A stretch of DNA of 64,000 nucleotides from Kistimonas sp964291505 (GCA_964291505.2 OZ220216.1:1922001-1986000), one strand, 5' to 3'; counted from the first letter of the stretch, positions 8,922-18,808 are shown. The notes: generated from the letters alone by a model not told the origin. A program made the numbers and translations.

Positions 8922-9964
8922 TACCCTTTTCCCTGCCAGCTCTGGTGCTGATAGAGCTCATCAAAACAGCCTCGAAACTTCAGCAAGAGGTCGCGACTGC
9001 TGACTGACTTCTGAAAATGCCGACAATACATCCGCCAATAAAACGCCTTTCTTCCCGGCCACCACCGGCTGCGGGGGGCATACTCATCAAACATGGCCAC
9101 CAGCTGAACAGGATCCAGTTCTTCAATCACCTGGTTAAAGGCCGTTTCCAGACAATAATAAAGATCCATTTCCCTTGTCCGGTTTCGCTGTTCAAACCAT
9201 TGCATCTGACTAAAAACAAAAGCTAACTCCCGATGCTCTGAACCTCTATGGGACATAGAACCCGCCTTATCACCTTCGGCAAATAGTGGAGCGCTATCAG
9301 TAAACTCAGTCAGCGAGCGCTTGTGTTCTGCCTGACCGAGCGACGCGTCAGGTTCAGTCATCACATCAGCACCTTCATTCAGGCTTATCCCGGTTGACAT
9401 CGTCTGATGGGTATCAAATTCGGTGAAAGGATCCGGCTCCAGTGAGTAATCGAGAGCATGATTCTGATTAATCACATACTTGTCTGACTCTTCATCAGAC
9501 TTTTTATCTGCGCCAGTTAACTGACGAGACTCTGTCATCAATGACTGCCGATTGTTCGTCACGTGACTCAGGGGATCATCAAGAACATCGCCAGACGCAA
9601 TTCCAGCACTGTGTTGCAAATCATGAGGCTTAGCCTGGGCAGGGTCGAAGCAACTCACCTGTAGACGGTATTCACCAATATCGAGGATATCCCCATCATT
9701 CAAAGGTCTGTGGCAATCACGACCTAATGGACGTGCACTGCCATTGACATAAAGTCCATTCGTGCTCACATCGGTTATACGATAACCCTGCTGATCCCTG
9801 CTGATAATCGCATGAGTCCCGGAAACAACACGTCGACTGTCTGACAGCTGCAGAGTAACCCCCGGTACTCTCCCGATACTTCCACCGACTTCGGGAAATG
9901 TGGCACTCCAGTCCGTCACAGATTCACCTTCCGGTGAAGAGATAATTCTGATAACCAGTCCCAT
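8921..9964 (-). CDS. tagH: FHA-domain T6SS accessory protein (TagH/Fha family)
   Basis: A 347-residue protein with an N-terminal forkhead-associated domain (about residues 1-105) holding the phosphothreonine-binding landmarks GR, SGTH and STNGLYVNG. A low-complexity acidic linker follows, then a C-terminal helical domain (about 245-347; AFVFSQMQWFEQRNRT and PGRKAFYWRMYCRHF) that is the TagH C-terminal signature. Such proteins are the substrate or reader in the T6SS threonine-phosphorylation pathway, which fits the kinase gene at the end of this operon. A 123-base gap separates it from tssG. Confidence 0.9.
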   Translation of the reverse strand: MGLVIRIISSPEGESVTDWSATFPEVGGSIGRVPGVTLQLSDSRRVVSGTHAIISRDQQGYRITDVSTNGLYVNGSARPLGRDCHRPLNDGDILDIGEYRLQVSCFDPAQAKPHDLQHSAGIASGDVLDDPLSHVTNNRQSLMTESRQLTGADKKSDEESDKYVINQNHALDYSLEPDPFTEFDTHQTMSTGISLNEGADVMTEPDASLGQAEHKRSLTEFTDSAPLFAEGDKAGSMSHRGSEHRELAFVFSQMQWFEQRNRTREMDLYYCLETAFNQVIEELDPVQLVAMFDEYAPRSRWWPGRKAFYWRMYCRHFQKSVSSRDLLLKFRGCFDELYQHQSWQGKG

Positions 9965-10087
9965 ATATCACGCCAATACCGAGTATTCAGAGAAGCGCAG
10001 AGATGCTCATCAAACAACCCGATGACATAACGGTTCCCTGCGCTGCGCTCAGCAAAAGAGAGAATAGTTGACCTGAATAGAGTTGCT

Positions 10088-11065
10088 TTAGATTTCAGCG
10101 TTCAGCTGCCGTTTTAATGGCAGAATCACCTTCCGGTCGAGCCCTCCATACACTGGCATATACGTATTAAGCCCAAGCTGAAACCCTTCTGTAAGCTGTA
10201 ATGACGGCAGGAAATTATTTTCAATTTCGAGTTGCAGGTGAATTTTCACTTGATGCCCCACAAATCGCTTGACCAATTCAAGTATTGCATCAAACAACCC
10301 CTGATCCCGTATATGCTGTAACGCACAGGGTTTGTCTGCCAGCATCCTAATCTCCAGATGAGCAAAGGGCACTGTGGCACTATGACCGATCAGGGCATCC
10401 CTGCCCAATTGCTGGTTATTACCGCCTGACCCCAGTGATGTAAGACTATGTCTGGACAGGGGTTCATAGCCCTGATCGGAGGGAATCACTCGAAATTGCC
10501 AACCGAAATAATCTTCCAGAATAGCCGATAGGGCTTGCGGATTGGTGACGTGCATGCCGAGCAATGCACCGTACTGAAACAGATGGTTTGCCTTCAGGTA
10601 ACGTACGCCTGTCGTACCGCATATAGATGACAGATAGGTATAAAACGAGCCTAGAGACTGATGACGTTGACACTCAGCATTCTCAGCCAACTGTGCAAAA
10701 TCATACTTATAGCTAACCCGGTAGTTGAGCTGGTGACTGCGTTGATTGAATATTTCCAGAAACGCAATACCCGCCCCCTGCCCCTGCTCCAGCCAGAGAC
10801 GCAGCAACTCGTCCCAAAGGTAGCGCGGCATCACCCCTAACGCACCCCCTAAAGCTTCCTGATGCAATGTCAGCTGCCAGCTGGTTTGATTAATATGTTG
10901 CAGGCTGACAACCGCCATGGATTTGTAGCCCGCCAGAAGATCAGTTTTGTAATGGATACTGCCCTCGGTTGCCAAACCGGACTTTGCCAGCAACCTTACA
11001 ACCTGACACGACGAAAAACCGGTCGCCGTGTTGATGAGTGAATGGATCAGATCATGACCTTGCAT
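10088..11065 (-). CDS. tssG: TssG, T6SS baseplate wedge
   Basis: A 325-residue protein of the TssG (VasB/ImpH) family, beginning MQGHDLIHSLI and containing the family segments FLEIFNQRSHQLNYR and YLWDELLRLWLEQG. It forms the baseplate wedge with TssE, TssF and TssK. The ATG at 11065 was chosen because upstream in-frame codons would lie inside tssF and encode no family-like residues; it overlaps the tssF end by 19 bases. In many clusters clpV/tssH follows tssG; here the next gene is the FHA gene after 123 bases. Confidence 0.92.
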   Translation of the reverse strand: MQGHDLIHSLINTATGFSSCQVVRLLAKSGLATEGSIHYKTDLLAGYKSMAVVSLQHINQTSWQLTLHQEALGGALGVMPRYLWDELLRLWLEQGQGAGIAFLEIFNQRSHQLNYRVSYKYDFAQLAENAECQRHQSLGSFYTYLSSICGTTGVRYLKANHLFQYGALLGMHVTNPQALSAILEDYFGWQFRVIPSDQGYEPLSRHSLTSLGSGGNNQQLGRDALIGHSATVPFAHLEIRMLADKPCALQHIRDQGLFDAILELVKRFVGHQVKIHLQLEIENNFLPSLQLTEGFQLGLNTYMPVYGGLDRKVILPLKRQLNAEI

Positions 11066-12861
11066 CCGGCCCTCTTCGGAAACACCTGGTAATGCTGCTC
11101 CATCCCTTCCAGTTGAATCACCACCTGGGTAAAGCTGTTGAACCCGGCAAAGCCGGCAAAAAAACGATCCAGAAAGCCCGTCAGCAAGCAGATCCCACCA
11201 TCTACGGGGCGAATATTCAGCGTGATCAGGATGCGCGTCCCTGTCACTAGGCAACTCCTTCGATTAAGGCGAAAGGGTTCCACTACCTGACGCGCTTCCA
11301 GCCCGATAATCGCATCAATGTAAAACTGGTTTTTTCGGCTGGCGCCAAAATTATAAAGCGACAACAATGATCGCAACGCAGCAGGCGGATTTTCTGTCTC
11401 AAACAAGGCGTTAAAGTTGAAGTGAAGATGCGCCAATAACTGCCAGGGGGCTTCTTTGCGATCAAAATTTCTGACCGGCACATAGGGTCGCTGCAATAAC
11501 CGGACGGTGCCCGACAGTGACAACGTATCAAGACTAGTCAGGGGAACAGCAGGAGGAAGCTGATTCACCCGTCGACCATTACTGCACAATGTCTCAGCAA
11601 TCCAGACGGATTCCCGACGTAAAGGTTCGCGCCCCATATCCGCTACAGAAATGGTCGAATACAAGGTACCGTCATCCCGTTGTGCTTGATGAAGGCACCA
11701 TCGCATAGAGGATTGTGTGGGGCGGTAGTTTTCTCCAAACAGCGGCGGAACAGGTCGACTTTCCCCACCGGTCATATCCAGCATTCGTTCGATTGAGAAC
11801 ACTTCCAAGCCATCTTTGCCAGCCACGTTGCCATCGTATGTGCCCGATTCCCCGTCAGCATAGGCCCTGGTCATCAGGACAGGATAACGCCGACGTTTAT
11901 GGTCAATGTTGATTGGTTCGGATGTCACTGGGAAAAGGTTAATGGCCGGAACACAAAACAACCTGAAATTGTCTTGTGACAGCAGACGAACAATATTGGC
12001 AGGCAGATCATCCAGAAACAGGGCAATCTCCATCACCGAGCCACTACCCGTGATGTTCGAACAATCCAGCGTGATGGTATTGAACTTTTCCTGGTACAGG
12101 AAAAGTTCACTCAGGAGACGAAAACCGGTAAAGGTTTTGGCGTTGTATGGCAAAAAATCACACTCGCCCTCAAAACCTGCACCGTAAAGTCTGTCGGCTG
12201 GTAATCGATTGACGACATCACCCAGTGTGACTGTGATCTGTTGCAGGCCATGAATAAGCGCATCATATAACTGCAAGACAAACTTGCCTTCACCGCAAAG
12301 GTGTATATCCAGATTAGTGAGCCCCAGTTCATTCAGACTAATGTCCGGATCATTGGCCTCAATAGTGAGGATAATCGCGGCGCGGGCTTCTTCAGCTCCA
12401 ATAGGACGCTGGCAGTCAAAAGGCGCCAACTGTGCTTCAGCACATGTTATTTGAAAAGGATATAGCGTCTGTTCACGGCAAGTACGGAAGAGGCAGCGCT
12501 CATTGTTTCGGGTTAACGCTTCGAACGTCGAATGACGGGGAATGTTCTGTGGTGCACCGAGGTCTTCATCCGGCTCACAGACCATCATGATCCACGAAGG
12601 CACCGGTCGAAGAAAATGCGGAAACAACAGTTGCAGTAATTGATGGACCAGTTCCGGATAACGATCGTCAAGACGCTGTTGTAACCTGGCATTCAATAAC
12701 GCCACGCTTTCAGTCAGGCGAATCAGGTCCGGATCTTCAATACTCCCGACACTGATATCCAGATTCCGTGCCGCCTTGGGGTGTAAGCGGGCAAAATCGG
12801 ATGCCGTATGCCGGAGAAAAACCAGTTCGCGCTCAAAGTAACTTAACAGCGATTCAGGCAC
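11047..12861 (-). CDS. tssF: TssF, T6SS baseplate component
   Basis: A 604-residue protein with the TssF (VasA/ImpG) signature at its N-terminus (LLSYFERELVFLRHTASDFARLHPKAA is typical, quoted here only in part: YFERELVFLRH, FARLHPKAARNL) and the conserved DRYPELVHQLLQLLFPH region. It is the largest wedge protein of the baseplate and contacts the spike and sheath. Length is normal. It follows tssE by 31 bases and overlaps tssG by 19. Confidence 0.95.
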   Translation of the reverse strand: MPESLLSYFERELVFLRHTASDFARLHPKAARNLDISVGSIEDPDLIRLTESVALLNARLQQRLDDRYPELVHQLLQLLFPHFLRPVPSWIMMVCEPDEDLGAPQNIPRHSTFEALTRNNERCLFRTCREQTLYPFQITCAEAQLAPFDCQRPIGAEEARAAIILTIEANDPDISLNELGLTNLDIHLCGEGKFVLQLYDALIHGLQQITVTLGDVVNRLPADRLYGAGFEGECDFLPYNAKTFTGFRLLSELFLYQEKFNTITLDCSNITGSGSVMEIALFLDDLPANIVRLLSQDNFRLFCVPAINLFPVTSEPINIDHKRRRYPVLMTRAYADGESGTYDGNVAGKDGLEVFSIERMLDMTGGESRPVPPLFGENYRPTQSSMRWCLHQAQRDDGTLYSTISVADMGREPLRRESVWIAETLCSNGRRVNQLPPAVPLTSLDTLSLSGTVRLLQRPYVPVRNFDRKEAPWQLLAHLHFNFNALFETENPPAALRSLLSLYNFGASRKNQFYIDAIIGLEARQVVEPFRLNRRSCLVTGTRILITLNIRPVDGGICLLTGFLDRFFAGFAGFNSFTQVVIQLEGMEQHYQVFPKRAGCKVMI

Positions 12862-12892
12862 CTTACCGTACTCCCCAGTTACATCCTGATCC

Positions 12893-13327
12893 TCAAAATC
12901 CTTTCACTTCCAGGCGGGTATCAAACAACTCATCGTCATTGCCCATCTGCCGCTTCATGGGCAATGCAGCCAAGCTGGCCTCAATATGCAATTGAACCCG
13001 ATTACTGGTTTGGTTGGCCTCCATAACCCCAACACGGATATGACTTAGACGAGGCTCAAAGCGCTGGAGAAGATCACAGGCGTCATCGGCCAGTTGACGC
13101 CCTTGCCAGTCCGAGACTCGCCGTGGTGGATCCACCAGTCCCAAACCGGCAATGGATGTCAGGAGTACATCATTCTCAAGCGCACGTCCCCAGAGGGGAC
13201 ATCGACTGGATAACAGTTTAATCAGGTGATGAATGATATCGGCACGCCGTTCTTCATCGCCCTGTTGCCTTACCTGTTCAAAGCGCGCTGCAAACCCCAT
13301 ACCCTGCTCCCCTGTAACACCATTCAT
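12893..13327 (-). CDS. tssE: TssE, gp25-like baseplate protein
   Basis: A 144-residue protein of the gp25/lysozyme-like T6SS family. It has the N-terminal helix region ending in SRCPLWGRA, the LLTSIAGLGLVDP segment, a basic loop and the EPRLSHIRVGV strand. TssE works like phage T4 gp25, linking the wedge to the first sheath ring and initiating sheath polymerisation. The start is an ATG at 13327, preceded by GGGGG; a second in-frame ATG lies nine codons later. It follows the tssC-like gene by 12 bases. Confidence 0.92.
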   Translation of the reverse strand: MNGVTGEQGMGFAARFEQVRQQGDEERRADIIHHLIKLLSSRCPLWGRALENDVLLTSIAGLGLVDPPRRVSDWQGRQLADDACDLLQRFEPRLSHIRVGVMEANQTSNRVQLHIEASLAALPMKRQMGNDDELFDTRLEVKGF

Positions 13328-13339
13328 CAGCCCCCATCA

Positions 13340-14710
13340 TCACTGCGACTTGCCCGAAACTACATCAGTAGCGAGCTGGATATAGCTGTCCAGATAATCA
13401 TATTGATACTGGGGTAAGAGGCTGATTTCACAGCGATAACGGGTTCGATCCTCGGCATCGGTCGTCAACATCACCTTAGCCGCTCTTAGCGGATATCGGG
13501 CCATGACGGCATCCTCACCATAATCCACCTCACTGACATAATTCTGTATCCAGTTCTGCAACAGCTGACGGCATTCGTCTGCGCTGTCCCAGCTACCGAC
13601 CAGGTCGCGGGCCAGCACCTTGACATAATGGGCAAACCGGCAGGCCATCAATGTCGTCTGAATCATGGTCTTGATCTGTTCATTGTGACCACTGTCTGCC
13701 CGGTAAACCGACTGGTTACTGAAAAATCCAAGCTGTCCACTCAGATAGATACTGCACAAGGGTATAAAACCCAATTCCGCCCAGAACGTATCCTGCTCTG
13801 CCGGTAAATCAATGTCGGCAACAGGCGCGCACAGGTAATTGGGATTTTCCTGTTCTCTTCTGTCGGTATCACCGGGATGGTGAACAATCGCCCCTGATAC
13901 ACCGCTCTCATCACAGCTCCGAAGAAAACCAAACCAACTGATTCGGTTGAATTCCCCCATCACATTTGCAACAAAGGCCCAGGATGCACTCCCCCACAGC
14001 TCGCCGTCATTATCTGGGGGTTCGTTGAATACAAATCCGGGAAAACAGTCCTGCCAACGATGTCGGAGTCTCACGGCGGGCAATACCAGGCCAAGGAAAC
14101 GGGCAGACTCAATCGTGCGAAGTAATTGCCAGGATGCCATATCGTCACTGTCCAGGATTCTGCCCACCCGGGATCGATCATGCAGTATGCGTAACGGGTC
14201 ATCGCCAAAGAAATACCGGTCTACCCCACTGATGACCGGGCATAGTGCCCTGGCACCCAGGTCAGCCAGTAACTGGAGGGTATAAAGATCATCAAACCCT
14301 GTCTCTGAGGAAGCGCCTGCAGAGACCCGGTGATCCACCAGCAGCAATCCAAAAGGCTCGCCACCGGCGGTATCCAGTTCTCGGGAATAGATTTTACGAA
14401 ACAGGGTGCAGCGTCGTATCTCAGAAGCCAGGTTCAGATCTGCGGATAGCTCAGCCCACGAACAATCCAGTATTTTCAAGCGTTGCATTCCTTTACGTCC
14501 CTGTGCCTGCACAACGCCTTCCAAACTTCGCCAGGTAGCCTCGAGCTCTCGGAACTGCTTATGGCGCACAACCAGCGTCAGCTGTTCACTGAGTACAGCA
14601 TCCAACTCGGCCATCAGGCAGGCAATGACAGCGCTTATACGATCCTCAGGATTCTGCCCTTGGCAGTCTTCACAGACAAATGCCTTTTTACTGGTAAAAC
14701 CTGATGCCAT
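13340..14710 (-). CDS. second TssC-like (ImpD/EvpB-type) sheath-family protein
   Basis: A 456-residue paralogue of TssC. It shares the family landmarks FRELEATWRSLEGVV, the IYSRELDTAGGEPFGLLLVDH block and the AHYVKVLARDLVGS region with the neighbouring 493-residue TssC, but is otherwise strongly diverged and lacks an extended N-terminus. Clusters of the Rhizobium imp type carry a comparable ImpC/ImpD pair. Its role is not settled: it may cap the sheath, form a minor sheath subunit or be a diverged duplicate. ATG 14710 was preferred to the in-frame TTG at 14731, since the residues between are not family-like and neither codon has a clear ribosome site. Confidence 0.87.
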   Translation of the reverse strand: MASGFTSKKAFVCEDCQGQNPEDRISAVIACLMAELDAVLSEQLTLVVRHKQFRELEATWRSLEGVVQAQGRKGMQRLKILDCSWAELSADLNLASEIRRCTLFRKIYSRELDTAGGEPFGLLLVDHRVSAGASSETGFDDLYTLQLLADLGARALCPVISGVDRYFFGDDPLRILHDRSRVGRILDSDDMASWQLLRTIESARFLGLVLPAVRLRHRWQDCFPGFVFNEPPDNDGELWGSASWAFVANVMGEFNRISWFGFLRSCDESGVSGAIVHHPGDTDRREQENPNYLCAPVADIDLPAEQDTFWAELGFIPLCSIYLSGQLGFFSNQSVYRADSGHNEQIKTMIQTTLMACRFAHYVKVLARDLVGSWDSADECRQLLQNWIQNYVSEVDYGEDAVMARYPLRAAKVMLTTDAEDRTRYRCEISLLPQYQYDYLDSYIQLATDVVSGKSQ

Positions 14711-14734
14711 AAAAAATACAACAATAGGCAAATA

Positions 14735-16216
14735 TTAACCGGGGATCCGCGCCACCATTCTCAGTGACGTTGTCAGTTCTTCCATTTGCAACCAGGGGCG
14801 CATGTACGCGACGGCGGAATAACAACCGGGTCGTCCTGTTTGCTCCTGCACCTTGATGGCCGCTTCGCGCAAAGGATGTTTTGCCTTGGCTTCATTACCG
14901 ATTGCATTGGGATTGACATACTGCCCAATCCATTCGTTCAGCTGTTTCTCGACATCCTCTGGTTCCATATGGGAACCAATACGGTCGCGCCCGATCATTT
15001 TGAGATAGTGGGCAATACGACTGCTAGCCATGATGTAGGGTAAACGGGCCGAGATAGCGGCATTGGATGTTGCATCTGGGTCAGTGTAGGTTTTAGCTCG
15101 TTGCGCCGTTTGTCCGCCCATAAAAACGGCAAAATTCGTATTTTTGTAATGCACCAGTGGAAGAAAACCAAGATCACTCAGCTCTTTCTCCCGCTCATCG
15201 GTAAAGTTGACCTCGGTCGGGCTCCAGACAACCCGCTCACCCGCCGTGGTCGTATAGCTGTACAGGGGCAGGTTCTCCACCTTGCCGCCGTTTTCCATAC
15301 CGCGTACGGCCGTACACCAGCCAAACCGGGTAAACGCCTGGGTTAATAACAGACCATATTCGTAGCAGGCATTACTCCAGACAAAGCTTTTGCCACTACC
15401 CGGTTGACGATGGCCGTCAGCATCAGCAGAAAACTCCTCAAACGCAAACGCTTTCACCGGCATTGTCTCAGCCCCATAAGGCAAGCGAGCCATGGTTCTC
15501 GGCAGAGTTAGAGCAACATAACGGGCATCGTCACTGTCACGAAAAGCATTCCATGCGCCATAAGCCGGTGCATCAAAACCAGCCGCAACAGGCTTGCCTT
15601 CATAGAACGTTTCAAAACCGCCAAAATCAAACATGGCAGGACTGATAGCGGCAACAAACGGTGCATGCGCTGCCGCAGCGACTTCCCCCATATAACGGAG
15701 CAAAGCGACATCTTCATCACGGTATGAGAATGCATAATCCCCCAACAGAGCACCAAAAGGTTCACCACCGGCGGTACCGAACTCTTCCTGGTAGACCATG
15801 TTGAAAAAACGACTCCGGTCGATGGCTGGCGCATCCTCAAACTGTTCCAGCAGTTCATCCTGTGTGTAGTCGCTGATCCGTATTTTCAGGTCAGGACCCA
15901 ACTCACTGTTCCTGACCAGTTTCTGCAACCCCCGCCAACTCCCTTCCAGTTTCTGGAAGGAGGCGTCGTGTAATACCGCCGACAGTTGCTCTGAGATTTT
16001 CGCATCAATGGCTGTAATAGCCTTTTCCATGGTAAGGGTCAGATTCTTGTCCCAGGTCACGGTGCCTTCCAGCGCCTGCCGGGTCAATTCCGTCATCAGT
16101 TCTTTGGTTGTGTCTGGTGACGTCTGATTGGTCGCCACAATGGCGCGATCCAGAATGCTGACAGACTCTGTTGTGGCTTCTGCCCCCTGTTCCTGAACCT
16201 CTGCTTCAGTACTCAT
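14735..16216 (-). CDS. tssC: TssC (VipB), large contractile sheath subunit
   Basis: A 493-residue protein with all TssC hallmarks: FQKLEGSWRGLQKLV near residue 95, the NMVYQEEFGTAGGEPFGALL block, the DLGFLPLVHYKNTNFAVFMG region and a C-terminal strand LTTSLRMVARIPG. It assembles with TssB into the contractile sheath around the Hcp tube. Its start overlaps tssB by 4 bases (ATGA), the usual arrangement for this obligate pair. Confidence 0.96.
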   Translation of the reverse strand: MSTEAEVQEQGAEATTESVSILDRAIVATNQTSPDTTKELMTELTRQALEGTVTWDKNLTLTMEKAITAIDAKISEQLSAVLHDASFQKLEGSWRGLQKLVRNSELGPDLKIRISDYTQDELLEQFEDAPAIDRSRFFNMVYQEEFGTAGGEPFGALLGDYAFSYRDEDVALLRYMGEVAAAAHAPFVAAISPAMFDFGGFETFYEGKPVAAGFDAPAYGAWNAFRDSDDARYVALTLPRTMARLPYGAETMPVKAFAFEEFSADADGHRQPGSGKSFVWSNACYEYGLLLTQAFTRFGWCTAVRGMENGGKVENLPLYSYTTTAGERVVWSPTEVNFTDEREKELSDLGFLPLVHYKNTNFAVFMGGQTAQRAKTYTDPDATSNAAISARLPYIMASSRIAHYLKMIGRDRIGSHMEPEDVEKQLNEWIGQYVNPNAIGNEAKAKHPLREAAIKVQEQTGRPGCYSAVAYMRPWLQMEELTTSLRMVARIPG

Positions 16217-16749
16217 GAGGTTTCGTCTCCACTACCGGCATCATCGCCTGAAACATCCACACCCAGCTCAGCGGCAAGCGACTGAATAGACTCCGTATTC
16301 TGCAACACCTCTTTCAGCAGCCGTTCCAGATCACGGGAACGGTCAGCCTTACTCAGCAGCACTTTGAGCTGATTACGGGCTTCTACCAGTTTTTTGAGGG
16401 GCTCAATCTGTTCGACCAGACTTTCAGGATGGAAGTCTTTCATCGCATTAAAGCGAAGGTTTACCTCAAACTGGGAATCATCGTCAGGATTGAGGCGGTT
16501 ATCGACCTTGTAAGAGAGTCTCGGCCCAACCTGTCGCATCACACCATCGAAATTATCCTTATCAATCTGGATAAATTCCCGTTCTTCAAGGTCCGCTTTC
16601 TCACTCTCCGGCTTGTGGCCGGAAAAATCACCGATTACCCCCACGACAAACGGCAGTTCACGGGTTTCAACCGCACCGTTAGTCTCAACATCATATGTAA
16701 TACTGACCCGGTTTTTACTGACCCGCTTGTGCTGGGAGTGCAGCGCCAT
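16213..16749 (-). CDS. tssB: TssB (VipA), small contractile sheath subunit
   Basis: A 178-residue protein with the TssB signature: N-terminal KNRVSITYDVETNGA, the ELPFVVGVIGDFSGH strand, REFIQIDKDNFDGVM and NLRFNAMKDFHPE, and a C-terminal helix region where ClpV would bind the sheath in ClpV-using systems. It pairs with TssC. It lies 77 bases after hcp, so a processing or secondary promoter site between them is possible but was not identified. Confidence 0.96.
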   Translation of the reverse strand: MALHSQHKRVSKNRVSITYDVETNGAVETRELPFVVGVIGDFSGHKPESEKADLEEREFIQIDKDNFDGVMRQVGPRLSYKVDNRLNPDDDSQFEVNLRFNAMKDFHPESLVEQIEPLKKLVEARNQLKVLLSKADRSRDLERLLKEVLQNTESIQSLAAELGVDVSGDDAGSGDETS

Positions 16750-16826
16750 GACAACTCACCTCACTTCGGCGTTCGCTCAAAAGCCAAACCCGATTGATCA
16801 ACCACCATCAAAGATCCCGTTTCCGG

Positions 16827-17351
16827 TTATTTTTTGCCGGAAATAACTTTACCGGTAGCCAAGTCATACGACACAAGACCACCCGCCTCCAGCTTACCTC
16901 CCGCGGATTCATGCCAGTGTTTTTGATGCAAGGTAATGTAGGAAAAGGACAGACTTTCATAAGGCTCGCCACCATCCGTACCACTGACGTTATAGGTCAC
17001 CAGTCGCGCCTTATCCATTTTGATCTGAAAATAGACTTCGGCTCCCTGACCAGACCGATGAGGCTTGGTAAAGACCACTTCCACCACCTTGCCTTCATCA
17101 CCAGGCATATACAGAAATGAGAGCAACCCTTCAGAAGCGCCATCCACCTGCTTGGTGGCATTCACTTCGCTCATCGCGACCATGCCGGAATCCGCATTAT
17201 TGGCATTACCGATATCCATAGTCACGGACCGAACACCTCCCCAGTTGAATGACTTGACGGCAAACCAACCCTTGCCAAGGTTTTCAAGCCCTTCAATAGT
17301 GGCAACACCCTGTACATCCAGACCATCGACTCGCATATAAATACTGGCCAT
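16827..17351 (-). CDS. hcp: Hcp (TssD), T6SS tube protein
   Basis: A 174-residue Hcp1-family protein (starts ASIYMRVDGLDVQGVAT; contains FNWGGVRSVTMDIGN and SLSFSYITLHQKHWHES). Hexamers stack into the inner tube, are secreted, and can carry small effectors. Length and beta-barrel pattern are standard, and there is no C-terminal toxin extension. In this operon hcp lies second, between tssA and tssB. Confidence 0.95.
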   Translation of the reverse strand: MASIYMRVDGLDVQGVATIEGLENLGKGWFAVKSFNWGGVRSVTMDIGNANNADSGMVAMSEVNATKQVDGASEGLLSFLYMPGDEGKVVEVVFTKPHRSGQGAEVYFQIKMDKARLVTYNVSGTDGGEPYESLSFSYITLHQKHWHESAGGKLEAGGLVSYDLATGKVISGKK

Positions 17352-17395
17352 ATCGAATACCTGTCAGATACATCACGTTTACATCTGCCCTGGTG

Positions 17396-18808
17396 CTACC
17401 AGGACAGACCACTGCTGCCATCAGTTGATTCTGCCGTTTCTTCTGTATGCTTTTCTGGTGTTTGCTCAGACGACACATTACTGTCATCAACTGCACCGGT
17501 TGTCTGCACCTCGTTTTCCTGTGCCCGTTCAGGCTCAGCAACACCTTCGTTCTCTTGCCAATCCGTTTCTTCAGTACCAGACACTGGTGCAACCTTTTCT
17601 GGTTCAGGTAATGACGCAAGCGCATCAAGGTCCAGTCCGGTCTGAACAAAAATCTGCTGTTTCAAATTCTGATGACCAAGCAGTAACTCATCCAATAACT
17701 CTGGCAAAGGGGTATAGCCCCAACGAATGGCTTTTTCCAGCAGGTAAGGCACAACACTATGCGGTTCCGTACGACGAAAATAATTTGCCAACTCCCGCAA
17801 CTGCCGGAAAGCATGATCACGCGTGTAGGCTTTAACCTCCGCAGGTGAATGCGCCTTTGTTTTGTCGCGCGGATTTATTTCTGATAACCGCTCTTCTTCA
17901 ACAGACGGTGAAAATTCGTGTTCAGCTAGATCTGTCGGCTCCGGCGTTGATTCCGGAGGTTTAGGTAAGGCTATTCCTGTGATTACTGAAACCGCGCGGG
18001 CAAAACCTTCCAGTAACGCCGTCATGAAGCGAAACCCGGGAAACCGGATATTCATCGCATGCACCTGTGGCATGATCGCTGTATCCAGTGCTGTCAGAGC
18101 ATTGAGTGATGACCGAATGTTATCCACTCTTACCCTTGCGATGTCTCGCTCTATGTCCTGAAAAGATGACACTTGTTGCTTTATGGCAGACAACCTGCCG
18201 GTGCGCTCATCACCCATATACTGGGCATAGGTGATATCGCCAATCAAAGGGGTTAGACAAAGTGGCATGTATAGCAAACCACTGCCATCCGCCTCACCGA
18301 GCAGTGGTATCAAGGCATCCAGACGACAGCCAAGCTGTGCTTTCGTGATAGCTTCCTCATCCATCGCTGTCAGCTTGCCCTCAGAAAGTTGAGGAAAAAG
18401 CTGATCGTTATATTTCTCAAATAAACCTGACAACAACGCCAGTGCATTCGCCATACCTGACAGTGTGGGATCAATTACGACCTGGGCAGCAATCAGCCAG
18501 CCGGTAATTTCAATATCCTTGGACTGTGTGCTGAGTGTTTCAATAATCTGTTCAGACAGCTGTCGCCAATGTTGCTGACACTCATCCTGTCGTGTTTCCA
18601 GTTCTGAAGGATCAGGTGCCTGACTCAACTGACGCAGGGCAGTTTGCGCAAGATTGAAACTGTTTCTCAACGGACGAAACAAACGACGATCCGATTTCAG
18701 TGACGTACCACAGGGTGTCGCATCACTGATTGCAAGCAATAACTGCTCAACGGCGGCTTCATCAAGTACAGCTGTTCCAGACACAAAGGCTTCCACCACC
18801 TGATTCAA
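17396..18808 (-). CDS. tssA: TssA, T6SS assembly/cap protein
   Basis: A 470-residue protein with an N-terminal ImpA domain (about residues 20-140; SDATPCGTSLKSDRRL and the ITGWLIAAQVVIDPTLSG helix region). A middle part follows, then the segment DHAFRQLRELANYFRRTEPHSVVPYLLEKA typical of TssA C-terminal cores (key positions R, F-R-R-T-E-P-H-S, Y), and a variable acidic tail rich in Thr and Glu. TssA primes tube and sheath growth at the baseplate. It is the first gene of the minus-strand operon. The start is a TTG at 18808; 161 bases separate it from the vgrG ATG, so a divergent promoter region lies between. Confidence 0.9.
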   Translation of the reverse strand: MNQVVEAFVSGTAVLDEAAVEQLLLAISDATPCGTSLKSDRRLFRPLRNSFNLAQTALRQLSQAPDPSELETRQDECQQHWRQLSEQIIETLSTQSKDIEITGWLIAAQVVIDPTLSGMANALALLSGLFEKYNDQLFPQLSEGKLTAMDEEAITKAQLGCRLDALIPLLGEADGSGLLYMPLCLTPLIGDITYAQYMGDERTGRLSAIKQQVSSFQDIERDIARVRVDNIRSSLNALTALDTAIMPQVHAMNIRFPGFRFMTALLEGFARAVSVITGIALPKPPESTPEPTDLAEHEFSPSVEEERLSEINPRDKTKAHSPAEVKAYTRDHAFRQLRELANYFRRTEPHSVVPYLLEKAIRWGYTPLPELLDELLLGHQNLKQQIFVQTGLDLDALASLPEPEKVAPVSGTEETDWQENEGVAEPERAQENEVQTTGAVDDSNVSSEQTPEKHTEETAESTDGSSGLSW

